In this document: positions 29,890 through 41,119 of the stretch, one piece after another
Layout: each line of letters opens with the position of its first letter
Position numbering within the stretch: the first letter of the stretch is position 1
From: Balaenoptera acutorostrata
Taxonomy: Eukaryota > Chordata > Mammalia > Artiodactyla > Balaenopteridae
DNA length: 64,000 nt
Assembly (NCBI RefSeq): GCF_949987535.1
Contig: NC_080070.1
Location: 14,513,770-14,577,769, forward strand
Reading direction: 5' to 3'
Notes under the pieces: model-generated
What the model saw: the letters and a program-made list of their open reading frames with translations, nothing else
Told to the model about the DNA's origin: nothing
The model's database searches: none
Position numbers and translations under genes: made by a program

Positions 29890-31019
29890 TGTGGATTTTT
29901 TGGAGAAAATTTCAAACATAAACAGAAATAAATAGGATAGTATAATAGGCTTCCAGATAACCATCACTCTACCTTAGTGATTATCAATTCATTCATGACC
30001 AATCTTGTTTCATCTAACCCTGCCCCCATTTCCCTTGCACTTGGTGTTATTCTGAAGCGAACTGGTGATGTGTCATTTTATATCTGTGACTATTTCAGCA
30101 TGTACATCTATTAAGATAAGGCCCCTTTTAAGAAAAACTACAATACCTTTAAAACAACTAAAAATAATTGAAAATTGTGTAATATCAGTATTCAGTGTTC
30201 AAATTTTCAGTTGTATCATAAATGTCATAATATTTTTTAGTATTTTGGTGTAGTAAATGGTAAATACAGTAACTTTTGGTATTATAGCTTGAATCAAGGT
30301 CCAAATAAGGTCCACACATTATGATTAGTTGATGTGTCTCTTAACCTGTAGCAGTGGTTCTCAACTGGGTGGGATTTCGCCTCCCAGGGGACACTTGGCA
30401 ATGTCTATAGAGACATTTTTTATTTTGGCAGGGGGATGGGGTGGGGTTGTTCCTGGCATGTCATAGGCAGAGGGCGGGGATACTGCTAAACATCCTGCAC
30501 AGAGCAGCTCCTACGAGAGAGGATTCTCTGATCCTAAATGTCAGTAGTGCTGCTGTTGGAAAACCCTCATCTGTAGATTTTCCTCATGTTTGTTTTCTTC
30601 CTTTGCAATTTATTTGTTGCAGAAAGTGGTTGTTTATCCTCTAAAGTTTTCCACTTTCTGGATTTTGCTTATTACATCCTTGCAGTATCTTTCAACATGT
30701 TCCTCTCTCTCCTGTAAATTGGTAGTTGGAGCTAGATAAGCTTGATCAGATTCAGGTTTTTCCCGCCAAGAATATTTTGTAAGTGGGTGGTGTAGTCTTC
30801 TATCAGGAGGCATGAAATGTCTGGTTGTTTCTCTTTTTGTCATGTTTGCTGCCATTGATCAGTGCCAGTATCCATTCATTCATTCATTAGCAGTTGCAAA
30901 ATGATATTTTAATTATAAAATTTCTTCTTCATTTGTTAACTGGAATACTTCTATAAAGAGAAAACTTTCCTTCGTCTACTCCTTTGGTTACCATTTGTAT
31001 AGGAGAGGTAGATTTAAAT
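29890..31019. mobile_element. Ancient LINE-like block with a MER20 inside
   Basis: TTCAAACATAAACAGAAATA, GACCAATCTTGTTTCATCTA, CAAGGTCCAAATAAGGTCCA and, after MER20, TTGCAATTTATTTGTTGCAG, AGGCATGAAATGTCTGGTTG and GGAATACTTCTATAAAGAG follow the same consensus as the host block at 14696-16540. It contains no frame longer than 75 codons. Confidence 0.6.
30352..30574 (+). mobile_element. MER20 hAT-Charlie DNA transposon
   Basis: Starts CAGTGGTTCTCAACTGGGTG and continues AGGGGACACTTGGCAATGTC, TGCTAAACATCCTGCACAGA, AAATGTCAGTAGTGCTGCTG, ending TTGGAAAACCCT. MER20 is non-autonomous. It splits the older block at 29890-31019, so it is younger than that. Confidence 0.85.
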
Positions 31020-31028
31020 GCTTGATTC

Positions 31029-31376
31029 GGGCTTCCCTGGTGGTGCAGTGATTAAGAATCCACTTGCCAATGCAGGGGACGTGGGTTTGAGCCCTGGTCC
31101 AGGAAGACCTCACATGCCGCGGAGCAACTAAACCGGTGTGCCACAACTACTGAACCCGCATGCCACAACTGCTGAAGCCCGCATGCCTGGAGCCTGTGCT
31201 CTGCAACAAGAGAAGCCACTGCAATGAGAAGCCTACGCACCACGATGAAGAGAAAGGTCGCCGCAACTAGAGAAAGCCCGTGCGCAGCAACGAAGACCCA
31301 ACGCAGCCAAAAATAAAATAAATAAATTTTAAAAAATGATAATAAGATGGGGGAATTCCCTAAAAACAAAAAAAAA
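31029..31376 (+). mobile_element. CHR-type SINE with extra 3' sequence
   Basis: The duplication GCTTGATTC (31020-31028 and 31377-31385) bounds the insert. The SINE with its AAATAAAATAAATAAAT tail ends near 31336; it is followed by about 30 non-tail bases (31337-31367, containing GGGGGAATTCCCT) and a final A-run. GGGGAATTCCCT is the first 12 bases of the short SINE type (12601-12725), so the source transcript may have run from one SINE into the start of another. Confidence 0.8.
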
Positions 31377-31385
31377 GCTTGATTC

Positions 31386-31609
31386 TTTCCCTTCATCACT
31401 AGTTTTGAAATTCATTGGCTCATTAGCATCCTCTATTGGTTATTAAAGGAAAAATTCAGTGTATAATATTTATTAGCTTTAAGCAATAATGAAGTAAAAT
31501 GGTGAATTTTAAAAAAGGTCAGTGTCTCCTTTGACCACATAACTTGTAATTAAAAAACAAAAACAAACCCCCAAAAATCTGGTGAGAAATTCAAGCAATA
31601 TAGAAGGAT
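31386..31609. other. Left flank of the long L1
   Basis: AT-rich intronic DNA. Its last 30 bases join smoothly to 37733 onward if the L1 and one duplication copy are removed, giving a phrase (GGATAAAAAAGTGAAAAGTG then AAAGTCTC) typical of an old LINE-like repeat. Confidence 0.5.
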
Positions 31610-31650
31610 AAAAAAGTGAAAAGTGAGACATTCACAGAAAGACAGACAAG

Positions 31651-32554
31651 ATGAAAAGGCAGAGGGCTATATACCAGATGAAGGAACAAGATAAAACCCC
31701 AGAAAAACAACTAAATGAAGTGGAGATAGGCAACCTTCCAGAAAAAGAATTCAGAATAATGATAGTGAAGATGATCCAGGACCTCGGAATAAGAATGGAG
31801 ACAAAGATTGAGAAGATGCAAGAAATGTTTAACAAAGAGTTAGAAAAATTAAAGAACAAACAAACAGATGAACAATACAATAACTGAAATGAAAACTACA
31901 CTAGAAGGAATCAATAGCAGAATAACTGAGGCAGAAGAACGGATCAGTGACCTGGAAGACAGAATGGTGGAATTCACTGCTGCGGAACAGACTAAAGGAA
32001 AAAGAATGAAAAGAAATGAAGACAGCCTAAGAGACCTCTGGGACAACATTAAACGCAACAACATTCGCATTATAGGGGTCCCAGAAGGAGAAGAGAGAGA
32101 GAAAGGACCAGAGAAAATATTTGAAGAGATTATAGTCGAAAACTTCCCTAACATGGGAAAGGAAATAGCCACCCAAGTCCAGGAAGCGCAGCAAGTCCCA
32201 TACAGGATAAACCCAAGGAGAAACACGCCGAGACACATAGTAATCAAATTGGCAAAAATTAAAGACAGAGAAAAATTATTGAAAGCAGCAAGGGCAAAAC
32301 GACAAATAACATACAAGGGAACTCCCATAAGGTTAACAGCTGATTTCTCAGCAGAAACTCTACAAGCCAGAAGGGAGTGGCATGATACACTTAAAGTGAT
32401 GAAAGGGAAGAACCTACAACCAAGATTACTCTACCCGGCAAGGATCTCATTCAGATTTGATGGAGAAGTCAAAAGCTTTACAGACAAGCAAAAGCTAAGA
32501 GAATTCAGCACCACCAAACCAGCTCTACAACAAATGCTAAAGGAACTTCTCTAA
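31651..32554 (+). pseudogene. L1 ORF1 (RNA-binding chaperone), one frameshift
   Basis: ORF1p is the trimeric RNA-binding protein that packages L1 RNA. The N-terminal part (31651-31887) is coiled-coil-like, rich in Glu, Lys and Leu heptads. A single-base frameshift near 31865 separates it from the rest, which stays open from 31868 to 32554. The second part holds the rest of the coiled coil (INSRITEAEERISDLEDRM), the RRM-like region with NIRIIGVPEGEE, and the C-terminal domain with TPRHIVIKLAK and a basic, Leu-rich end. With one frameshift and no internal stop in the larger part, this is a fairly recent copy, but no intact ORF1p could be made. Confidence 0.9.
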
Positions 32555-32598
32555 GTGGGAAACACAAGAGAAGAAAAGGACATACAAAAACAAACCCA

Positions 32599-32886
32599 GG
32601 GCTTCCCTGGTGGCGCAGTGGTTGAGAATCTGCCTGCCAATGCAGGGGACACGGGTTCGAGCCCTGGTCTGGGAAGATCCCACATGCCGCGGAGCAACTA
32701 GGCCCGTGAGCCACAACTACTGAGCCTGCGCGTCTGGAGCCGGTGCTCCACAACAAGAGAGGCCGCGATAGTGAGAGGCCCGCGCACCGCGATGAAGAGT
32801 GGCCCCCACTTGCCGCAACAAGAGAAAGCCCTCGCACAGAAACGAAGACCCAATGCAGCCATAAATAAATAAATAAATAAAAATTA
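32599..32886 (+). mobile_element. CHR-type SINE inside the L1, between ORF1 and ORF2
   Basis: A complete SINE (GGCTTCCCTGGTGGCGCAGTG head, box B GGTTCGAGCCC, body, (AATA)n tail), flanked by imperfect copies of an A-rich site ending ACCCA (32586-32598 and 32887-32899). It falls in the inter-ORF spacer, so it postdates the L1 copy or its source. Its near-consensus sequence makes it among the younger SINEs here. Confidence 0.9.
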
Positions 32887-32913
32887 AAAAAAAAACCCAA
32901 AACAATTAAGAAA

Positions 32914-35900
32914 ATGGTCATAGGAACATACATATCGATAATTACCTTAAACGTGAATGGATTAAATGCTCCAACCAAAAGACACAGGCTGGCTGAATGG
33001 ATACAAAAACAGGACCCATATATATGCTGTCTACAAGAGACCCACTTCAGACCTAGGGACACATACAGACTGAAAGTGAGGGGATGGAAGAAGATATTCC
33101 ATGCAAATGGAAATCAAAAGAAAGCTGGAGTAGCTATACTCATATCAGATAAAATAGACTTTAAAATAAAGAAGGTTACAAGAGACAAGGAAGGACACTA
33201 CATAATGATCAAGGGATCAATCCAAGAAGAAGATATAACAATTATAAATATATATGCACCCAACAGAGGAGCACCTCAATACATAAGGCAACTGCTAACA
33301 GCTATAGAAGAGGAAATTGACAGTAACACAATAATAGTGGGGGACTTTAACAGCCCACTTACACCAATGGACAGATCATCCAAAATGAAAATAAATAAGG
33401 AAACACAAGCTTTAAATGACACAATAGACCAGATAGATTTAATTGATATTTATAGGACATTCCATCCAAAAACAGCAGATTACACTTTCTTCTCAAGTGC
33501 ACACGGAACATTCTCCAGGATATATCACATCTTGGGTCACAAATCAAGCCTCAGTAAATTTAAGAAAATTGAAATCATATCAAGCATCTTTTCTGACCAC
33601 AACGCTATGAGATTAGAAATGAATTACAGGGAAAAAAACGTAAAAAACACAAACACATGGAAGCTAAACAGTACGTTACTAAATAACCAAGAGATCACTG
33701 AAGAAATCAAAGAGGAAATCAAAAAATACCTAGAGACAAATGACAATGAAAACACGATGATCCAAAACCTATGGGATATGCAGCAAAAGCAGTTCTAAGA
33801 GGGAAGTTTATAGCTATACAAGCCTACCTAAAGAAACAAGAAAAATCTCAAGTAAACAATCTAACCTTACACCTAAAGGAACTAGAGAAAGAAGAACAAA
33901 CAAAACCCAAAGTTAGCAGAAGGAAAGAAATCATAAAGATCAGAGCGGAAATAAATGAAATAGAAACAAAGAAAACAATAGCAAAGATCAATAAAACTAA
34001 AAGCTGGTTCTTTGAGAAGATAAACAAAATTGATAAGCCATTAGCCAGACTCATCAAGAAAAAGAGGGAGAGGACTCAAATCAATAAAATTAGAAATGAA
34101 AAAGGAGAAGTTACAACAGACACCGCAGAAATACAAAGCATCCTAAGAGACTACTACAAGCAACTCTATGCCAATAAAATGGACAACCTGGAAGAAATGG
34201 ACAAATTCTTAGAAAGGTAGAACCTTCCAAGACTGAACCAGGAAGAAACAGAAAATATGAACAGACCAATCACAAGTAATGAAATTGAAACTGTGATTAA
34301 AAATCTTCCAACAAACAAAAGTCCAGGACCAGATGGCTTCACAAGTGAATTCTATCAAACATTTAGAGAAGAGCTAACACCCATCCTTCTCAAACTCTTC
34401 CAAAAAATAGCAGAGGAAGGAACACTCCCAAACTCATTCTATGAGGCCACCATCACCCTGATACCAAAACCAGACAAAGATACTACAAAAAAAGAAAATT
34501 ACAGACCAATATCACTGATGAATATAGATGCAAAAATCCTCAACAAAATACTAGCAAACAGAATCCAACAACACATTCAAAGGGTCATACACCACGATCA
34601 AGTGGGATTTATCCCAGGGATGCAAGGATTCTTCAGTATATGCAAATCAATCAATGTGATACACCATATTAACAAATTGAAGAAGAAAAACCATATGATC
34701 ATCTCAATAGATGCAGAAAAAGCTTTTGACAAAATTCAACACCCATTTATGATAAAAACTCTCCAGAAAGTGGGCATTAGAGGGAACCTACCTCAACATA
34801 ATAAAGGCCATATATGACAAACCCACAGCAAACATCATTCTCAACGGTGAAAAACTGGAAGCATTTCCTCCAAGATCAGGAACGAGACAAGGATGTCCAC
34901 TCTCACCACTATTATTCAACATAGTTTTGGAAGCCCTAGCCACGGCAATCAGAGAAGAAAAAGAAATAAAAGGAATACAAAGTGAAAAGAAGTAAAACTG
35001 TCATTGTTTGCAGATGATATGATATTATACATAGGGAATCCTAAAGATGCCACCCGAAAACTACTAGAGCTAATCAATGAATTTGGTAAAGTTGCAGGAT
35101 ACAAAATTAATGCACAGAAATCTCTTGCATTCCTATACACTAATGATGAAAAATCTGAAGGAGAAATTATGGAAACACTCCCATTTACCATTGCAACAAA
35201 AAGAATAAAATACCTAGGAATAAACCTACCTAGGGAGACAAAAGACCTGTATGCAGAAAACTATAAGACACTGGTGAAAGAAATTAAAGATGATACCAAC
35301 AGGTGGAGAGATATACCATGTTCTTGGATTGGAAGAATCAATATTGTGAAAATGACTATACTACCCAAAGCAATCTACAGATTCGATGCAATCCCTATCA
35401 AATTACCAATGGCATTTTTTACGGAACTAGAACAAATCATCTTAAAATTTGTATGGAGACACAAAAGACCCCGAATAGCCAAAGCAGTCTTGAGGCAAAA
35501 AAACGGAGCTGGAGGAATCAGACTCCCTGACTTCAGACTATACTACAAAGCTACAGTAATCAAGACAATATGGTACTGGCACAAAAACAGAAACATAGAT
35601 CAATGGAACAAGATAGAAAGCCCAGAGAAACCCACGCACCTATGGTCAACTAATCTATGACAAAGGAGCCAAGGCTATACAGTGGAGAAAAGACAGTCTC
35701 TTCAATAAGTGGTGCTGGGAAAACTGGACAGCTCCATGTAAAAGAATGAAATTAGAACACTCCCTAACACCATACACAAAAATGAACTCAAAATGGATTA
35801 GAGATCTAAATGTAAGACCAGACACTATAAAACTCTTAGAGGAAAACATAGGAAGAACACTCTTTGACATACATCACAGCAAGATCTTTTTTGATCCACC

Positions 35901-36729
35901 TTCTAGAGTAATGGAAATAAAAACAAAATTAAACAAATGGGACCTAATGAAACTTCAAAGCTTTTGCACAGCAAAGGAAACCGTAAACAAGACGAAAAGA
36001 TAACCCTCAGAATGGGAGAAAATATTTGCAAACGAATCAACGGACAAAGGATTAATCTGCAAAATAAATAAAGAGTTCATGCAGCTCAATATTAAAGAAA
36101 CAAACAACCCAATCCAAAAATGGGCAGAAGACCTAAATAGACATTTCTCCAAAGAAGACATACAGATGGCCAAGAAGCACATGAAAAGATGCTCAACATC
36201 ACTAATTATTAGAGCAATGCAAATCAAAACTACAATGAGGTATCACCTCACACCAGTTAGAATGGGCATCATCAGAAAATCTACAAACAACAAATGCTGG
36301 AGAGGGTGTGGAGAAAAGGGAACCCTCTTGCACTGTTGGTGGGAATGTAAATTGATACAGCCACTATGGAGAACAGTATGGAGGTTCCTTAAAAAACTAA
36401 AAATAGATTTACCATATGATCCAGCAATCCCACTGCTGGGCGTATACCCAGAGAAAACCATAATTCAAAAAGACACATGTACCCCAATGTTCATTGCAGC
36501 ACTATTTACAATAGCCAGGTCATGGAAGCAACCTAAATGCCCATCGACAGACGAATGGATAAAGAAGTTGTGGTACATGTATACAATGGAATATTACTCA
36601 GTCATAAAAAGGAATGAAATTGAGTCATTTGTTGAGACGTGGATGGACCTAGAGACTGTCCTACAGAGTGAAGTAAGTCAGAAAGAGAAAAACAAATATC
36701 GTATATTAACGCATGTATGTGGAACCTAG
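32914..36729 (+). pseudogene. L1 ORF2 (endonuclease-reverse transcriptase), several breaks
   Basis: ORF2p nicks target DNA and reverse-transcribes L1 RNA. The endonuclease part (32914-33798) keeps the Asn of TLNVNG, the Glu of QETH, D144 and N146 of GDFN, and SDH near its end, but the catalytic Asp of the ID-H motif is Tyr204 (TAT at 33523). Breaks: a 2-base insertion near 33776, TAG at 34218-34220, a 1-base insertion near 34777, a frame change after TAA at 34993-34995, another near 35630, and TAA at 36001-36003. The RT core shows [15 protein letters not shown] and, at about 35007, FADD. The C-terminal Cys-rich region ([16 protein letters not shown], about 36295) is present and the natural stop follows CGT at 36727. 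Confidence 0.93.
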
Positions 36730-36929
36730 AAAAATGGTACAGATGAACCAGTTTGCAGGGCAGAAGTTGAGACACAGATGTAGAGAACAGACATATGGAC
36801 ACCAAGGGGGGAAAACTGTGGTGGGGTGGGGATGGTGGTGTGCTGAATTGGGCGATTGGGATTGACATGTATACACTGATTTGTATAAAATTGATGACTA
36901 ATAAGAACCTGCAGTATAAAAAAACAAAC
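36730..36929 (+). other. L1 3' UTR
   Basis: The standard 3' UTR of this L1 type: ATGGTACAGATGAACCAGTT, a G-rich segment at 36806-36845 (GGGGGG, GTGGGGTGGGGATGG) as in other mammalian L1 3' UTRs, and CTAATAAGAACCTGCAGTAT before an A-rich stretch. The usual element end falls at about 36917-36930. Confidence 0.8.
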
Positions 36930-37715
36930 AAAACAACTAATACTAAACTTTCATTGGGTTATCTGTATGGAAATATGTTAATATAAATGTTTCAGACATG
37001 TGAAATTTCTAAAAATCTTATATGTTCTGGTATAATGTTATGTCATAATTCTAGTTATTACTTTAAAATGTATATCTCAGAAAAAACTAAATGTCCTTGT
37101 CAATTGCACTATTATGAACTTTCATGAAATCTTTAACTGTGGTCATTTTTAAGTCTTTTGTCAGTTACAGACAGTTCTGGGTGTACTCTGATGCTTTTGC
37201 AAATATGTTCCTATAAAAGGGTTTCATCGTCAAGGAATTCATAGGAAAGACTCTGACAAGTACAGGTTTCTGGTAACTGTACTGCTGAACTGAATGAATA
37301 AGCATTTTCAGAACTCTAATGAAAAACTGATGAACTCATAAAAGTGCTAACAAAAGGTCAAGATGAAAAAAAAAATTAATTACATGGGACTGAGTGAACT
37401 GATGAGGATGATTATAATTTTTGTGACTTTCTGTTTGAATTAAAAAAAAATCCCACAAGGACTCAGAGGCAAGGAATATAGAAATCAATTTTCACTGCAA
37501 AGTAAAGGAGCTGTTACAGTGGAGGATTACTGGATTGAATGTCAATATTATAACATAGTGTGAGTGTGTTTCGTGTTTGGTAATTGCAGTCATTGTTGCT
37601 TTTGTTGTGGTCATCCATTTACAGTGCTTGGTGTCAGTCTATTTATCTCTTGTAAAAATAAAATACAGTGTGTGTGTGTGGAAAAAAAAAAAGATGCTAT
37701 AAACATCTGAAAAAA
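36930..37715 (+). other. Non-L1 sequence carried at the L1 3' end (candidate transduction)
   Basis: Beyond the standard L1 end comes about 750 bases unlike any L1 I know, within the same target duplication. It resembles an mRNA 3' UTR: AT-rich, no long frame, and an AATAAA signal at 37657-37662, followed 20 bases later by an A-run (37682-37692). A further 18 bases (GATGCTATAAACATCTG) and a second A-run (37710-37720) follow. I do not recognise the source. It could be flanking DNA copied when the source L1 used a downstream poly(A) signal, or part of another mRNA joined by template switching. Confidence 0.6.
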
Positions 37716-37732
37716 AAAAAAGTGAAAAGTGA

Positions 37733-38190
37733 AAGTCTCTTGTCTCCTTCCTACAGTCCTCTTTCCCCAGTGGTAAACACCATTAACAATTTTGAATTTC
37801 CATCCAGATGGAAGGGTTCATATACGGTATACATGGTTTTGTACCTTGCTCTTTTTCATTTATTAAAATATTCTGCAGGTCTGGGAGAGATTTTCACATC
37901 AGCATATACAGATACCTCATTCTTTTTAATGGCTGTGTAGAATTCCATTCTGTGGATTTACCATAATTTACCTGGTTCTCTGTTGAGGAATTCTTCAGCT
38001 GGTTTCTCTTCTCTCTCTCTCTCTCCCTCTCTTTTCCTTGTATTTACTTAATAGTGCTGCAGTGTATATATATTTGTGTGTTTATCTTTATTCTTGATGA
38101 GCATTTACATATTCTTAAGGTAAGTTCCTACATTATACAATTTGAAATTGTTTTTAGCTGTAGTCCTATTTACAATTTATTTTCTAAAGG
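37733..38190. mobile_element. Old LINE-like fragment, right flank of the long L1
   Basis: GTCTCTTGTCTCCTTCCTAC, AGTGGTAAACACCATTAACA, TGTGTAGAATTCCATTCTGTG and the rest match an old LINE end sequence that is continuous with the left flank of the L1. It shows the pre-insertion site lay inside an older repeat. Confidence 0.5.
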
Positions 38191-40130
38191 GACTGTTGAT
38201 CAAAGACAGGAAGCATGAGGAACACTGGTACTGAAATATAAGTTTGATGAACTTAAACATACTAACTATGCACACGTAAGATACTTCTTTACCAGTATGT
38301 AAGTTGCATTCATCTGGTAATTCTAATAACATCAAAAAATCATTGTTAGAGGCAATACAATGACATATCCAATTTGTATTTTATTATGGGGAGGGGGAAA
38401 TAAAACTCTTTCAGAATGCTTGGTGGAGAAGTGCTGAACTCTTCCTTTGTAAACTGGAAGTGTTTTACTTGAGCACAAAACACAGAAATTCAAACATAAT
38501 ATTGACTTCTATTTATCAGTTAGTAATCATAACAGTCTGATATCATGCAATAAATTACAAAACTGCAAAAGCTGGAGGAAGCTATACCATTGTAGGTAAT
38601 TTGGTGTTTTTTAATGCACAAAAGCTGTTGTCAGATGAGTGGTCCTATTTGACAAAGAAATTGGAATGTAGTCCACTGTGGTCCTTTTGATTTATACAGT
38701 GTCCTATGGATACTTTAATATTAATAAATATAGAAAAGAAAAGAAAATGGTCCTGGAATCTGTCTGGAAGTCCTGGAGATATTCACACTGCCCAGGAACC
38801 CCACAGATTATTGAAACAAAACAAAACACATGAACAAAAGTCAGAACAATGAAGCAGTTTGGAAAGCATCCTGACTGAGCCATTAAGTGACGAAGTACGG
38901 GGCAAACGGCACCCTCGAAGCAGAGGCTCTCTGGCCAGTTCCCATCAATGACTTCGGAAGCTTTCTGTGGTGACCGACCACAGGGGAGCATTCTCTCCCA
39001 GAGCCTGGGTTTGTGGGTTCCCGGGGCTTACCTCCTCTCTGTGACCTCCTCCTACAGTGCCTCACCTGTCACGCACGCCACACTATAGACATATGATCAG
39101 TCTTTTTTGACTTTACTACTTTATGAAGGAACCTTGGGATATAAGCTCTCTGCAGATTAGAGGAATTCTAGTCTTTTTACTTAATTTAACTTTTCACAGG
39201 TCTGACTCATATTCCTCTCTTACATTCTTCCTATTTTAAGGCTGGCTTTCTGTGTGTCTGGCTCTTGAAGTCACTTTCCTTTTTTTGCTGGCCTGTCCTT
39301 ATTTTCTGCATATCAGAGGATCAACATTTCCTTAGATGCCATGGTTACTGGGAGAGCAGAGTCCCTTCTATTCGATTCAGGGACTTCTTTCCTCACGCCT
39401 GCTTTTCCAACCATCCAAATGCCAAGTAGTCAGCACTGGGCTCTGCTTGCCTTATTTTCCTATTCTTGCCTCTCCCTTTGTGGGAGGAGAGATCAGAATC
39501 CCTGATCTGAACTTGTTTTCTCATTTCTTGAACCCCTTGTTGGAAATGATTATCCTCTGAAAGCTCCAAAGTCTTTCACACACCTCTTTCCCTCAGGATC
39601 ACCTCGTTGGGGCTGCCTGTCCCTTCAGGAGTGTTACCCAGGGAATCTACCCACTTAACCTCCTGCCAGTTGCAGGGTGGTTTGTTTTTAGTCTTATCCT
39701 GGCCCCAGGGCTGCTGCATTATTCATTCACCAGTTCCAGTGCTTTGAAAGGATCTTTTGTTTCTTTGGACAGGAGAGAGGAAGACTGTGGTACAAGCTTT
39801 CTTAGGACTTTAAGATCAAGTGATTTTAAGATATGCGTGACTTTTCTTTTTTCTTCACCACATCAGTGATTTTTGGTTTCATTACCACTGTCACATTTCA
39901 AGCTTTTATTGACCACTGTCATGGTTTCTACCATATCTGTGTAGCACTTGTAATATTTATTTAATATTTTTCTTTAAAACAACTTTAAATGGATTTTGGT
40001 TTTTTAAATTTAATTTTGTCCTAAACAGTGGTCTCTGTTAAATCATGTGTTTGCACTGCTCACTACGTATTTTAATATTTGTGAGAAAAGATATATTTAT
40101 TGAGGTAAAGAGTATTCATCATCTAAAATG
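38191..40130. other. Intronic stretch, mostly unique
   Basis: No interspersed repeat recognised. The part 38740-39070 is richer in GC, with an open frame of 95 codons on the minus strand and a donor-like GAGGTAAGCC on that strand at about 39026-39035; I found no matching acceptor or known protein, so it is not called as a gene. The part 39160-39720 is C/T-rich with short frames only. Confidence 0.4.
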
Positions 40131-40139
40131 TTTATGTGT

Positions 40140-40690
40140 AAGATTGTCAGAAGGGTGATGGTGATTGATAAAAGGGTAATACAGAGACAGGGAAAGGATA
40201 CAGGTTTCTTTAATGGAAGTAAAGAGTTGAAGATCTTAACCAAATGAGAATGGCTCTATAAAGCAGGAGGCCCAGCAGAATTTGTCCCATTGGCAGGACA
40301 AGCTTCCCCGGCCTCCAGTTCTCATAAAGGTGCCCTGTTGCCAATGACGATGCCATCTGGGAACTGGATCCCATCAGGTTCAACCATTCTCCCAGTGTTG
40401 ACGGTGCTGGGCTCCTCTGGGTTCCTCCCTATTTTAATGGTGACCTTGCCTGCCCGGCAGGTGTGAGTAACTGCTCACAACCTCAGCATAGTCCTCAGTG
40501 TTTATGGCAAGATTGGATGACTTGTGGATCAGCTTCGTCTCTTGGGTGCCATCTCTCTAACAGTCTTCAAGCCTGCTTGAAGTCTGTTCCTCCGGGTATG
40601 CATAACTCTGCACTCTGGTAGACCTTGAGCTAGATCAATAAAAAGTAACTAGAAGGTTTGTACACACCCACAGAAAGAAGGGACGCTTAA
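40140..40690 (-). pseudogene. Possible decayed retrocopy of an unidentified gene
   Basis: On the minus strand, 40303-40445 reads openly as VTIKIGRNPEEPSTVNTGR followed by a segment with DGIQFPDGIVIGN, which looks more protein-like than the surrounding DNA. Upstream in the same sense, about 40445-40540, a different frame reads LIHKSSNLAINTEDYAEVV, so at least one frameshift would be needed. I do not recognise the family, there is no poly(A) tail or duplication that I can see, and chance or an old LINE are possible alternatives. Confidence 0.25.
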
Positions 40691-41119
40691 GTGATGAAAA
40701 GTAGCTTATCTATTTGTCAAAATAGCATATAGTCTTCACATAAATGACATTTTTTTCCCTTTAGACATTTTTTATTCTAGTCATTGTTTTTGAAGTGTCA
40801 GTGCTACACATCTTGCATTCAGTCATTTGTATGTGAGCCAAAGTTTGCTTTAGTATGGAGAGATCTATTTTCAGAATTAGGAAATTTCTGGAAATGTAAT
40901 TTCGGGAAGAAAAGGAAACTGCTAAGTCATTGGAAATTATCCTTAGGTGTATTAGATGTATTAGATCCCATCTCCTTTCCCCTATTCAAGGACATGACTT
41001 CAGCATTACCCCCTCTCTCACAATATCATTGTTTTTCTCATTAGTGTGCAAATAATATATAACTTCATTGAACAGAAAAGTCTTTGACCTTATAGTCCTC
41101 CTTCAGCTGCAGCCTCATT
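40691..41119. other. Intronic stretch, nothing recognised
   Basis: AT-rich, no repeat or exon supported. Confidence 0.4.

Larger units (their letters stand above)
31627..37715 (+). mobile_element. Near-full-length L1 with candidate long 3' transduction
   Basis: The insert contains L1 ORF1, a short spacer, ORF2, a 3' UTR and extra sequence ending in two A-runs. The 17-base string AAAAAAGTGAAAAGTGA lies at 31610-31626 and 37716-37732, and the outer flanks join into one old repeat, so the whole 6.1 kb behaves as a single insertion. The 5' UTR is almost absent (24 bases before the ORF1 ATG). Both ORFs are broken. A SINE (32599-32886) inserted later between them. It is in the KDM7A sense direction. 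Confidence 0.8.
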
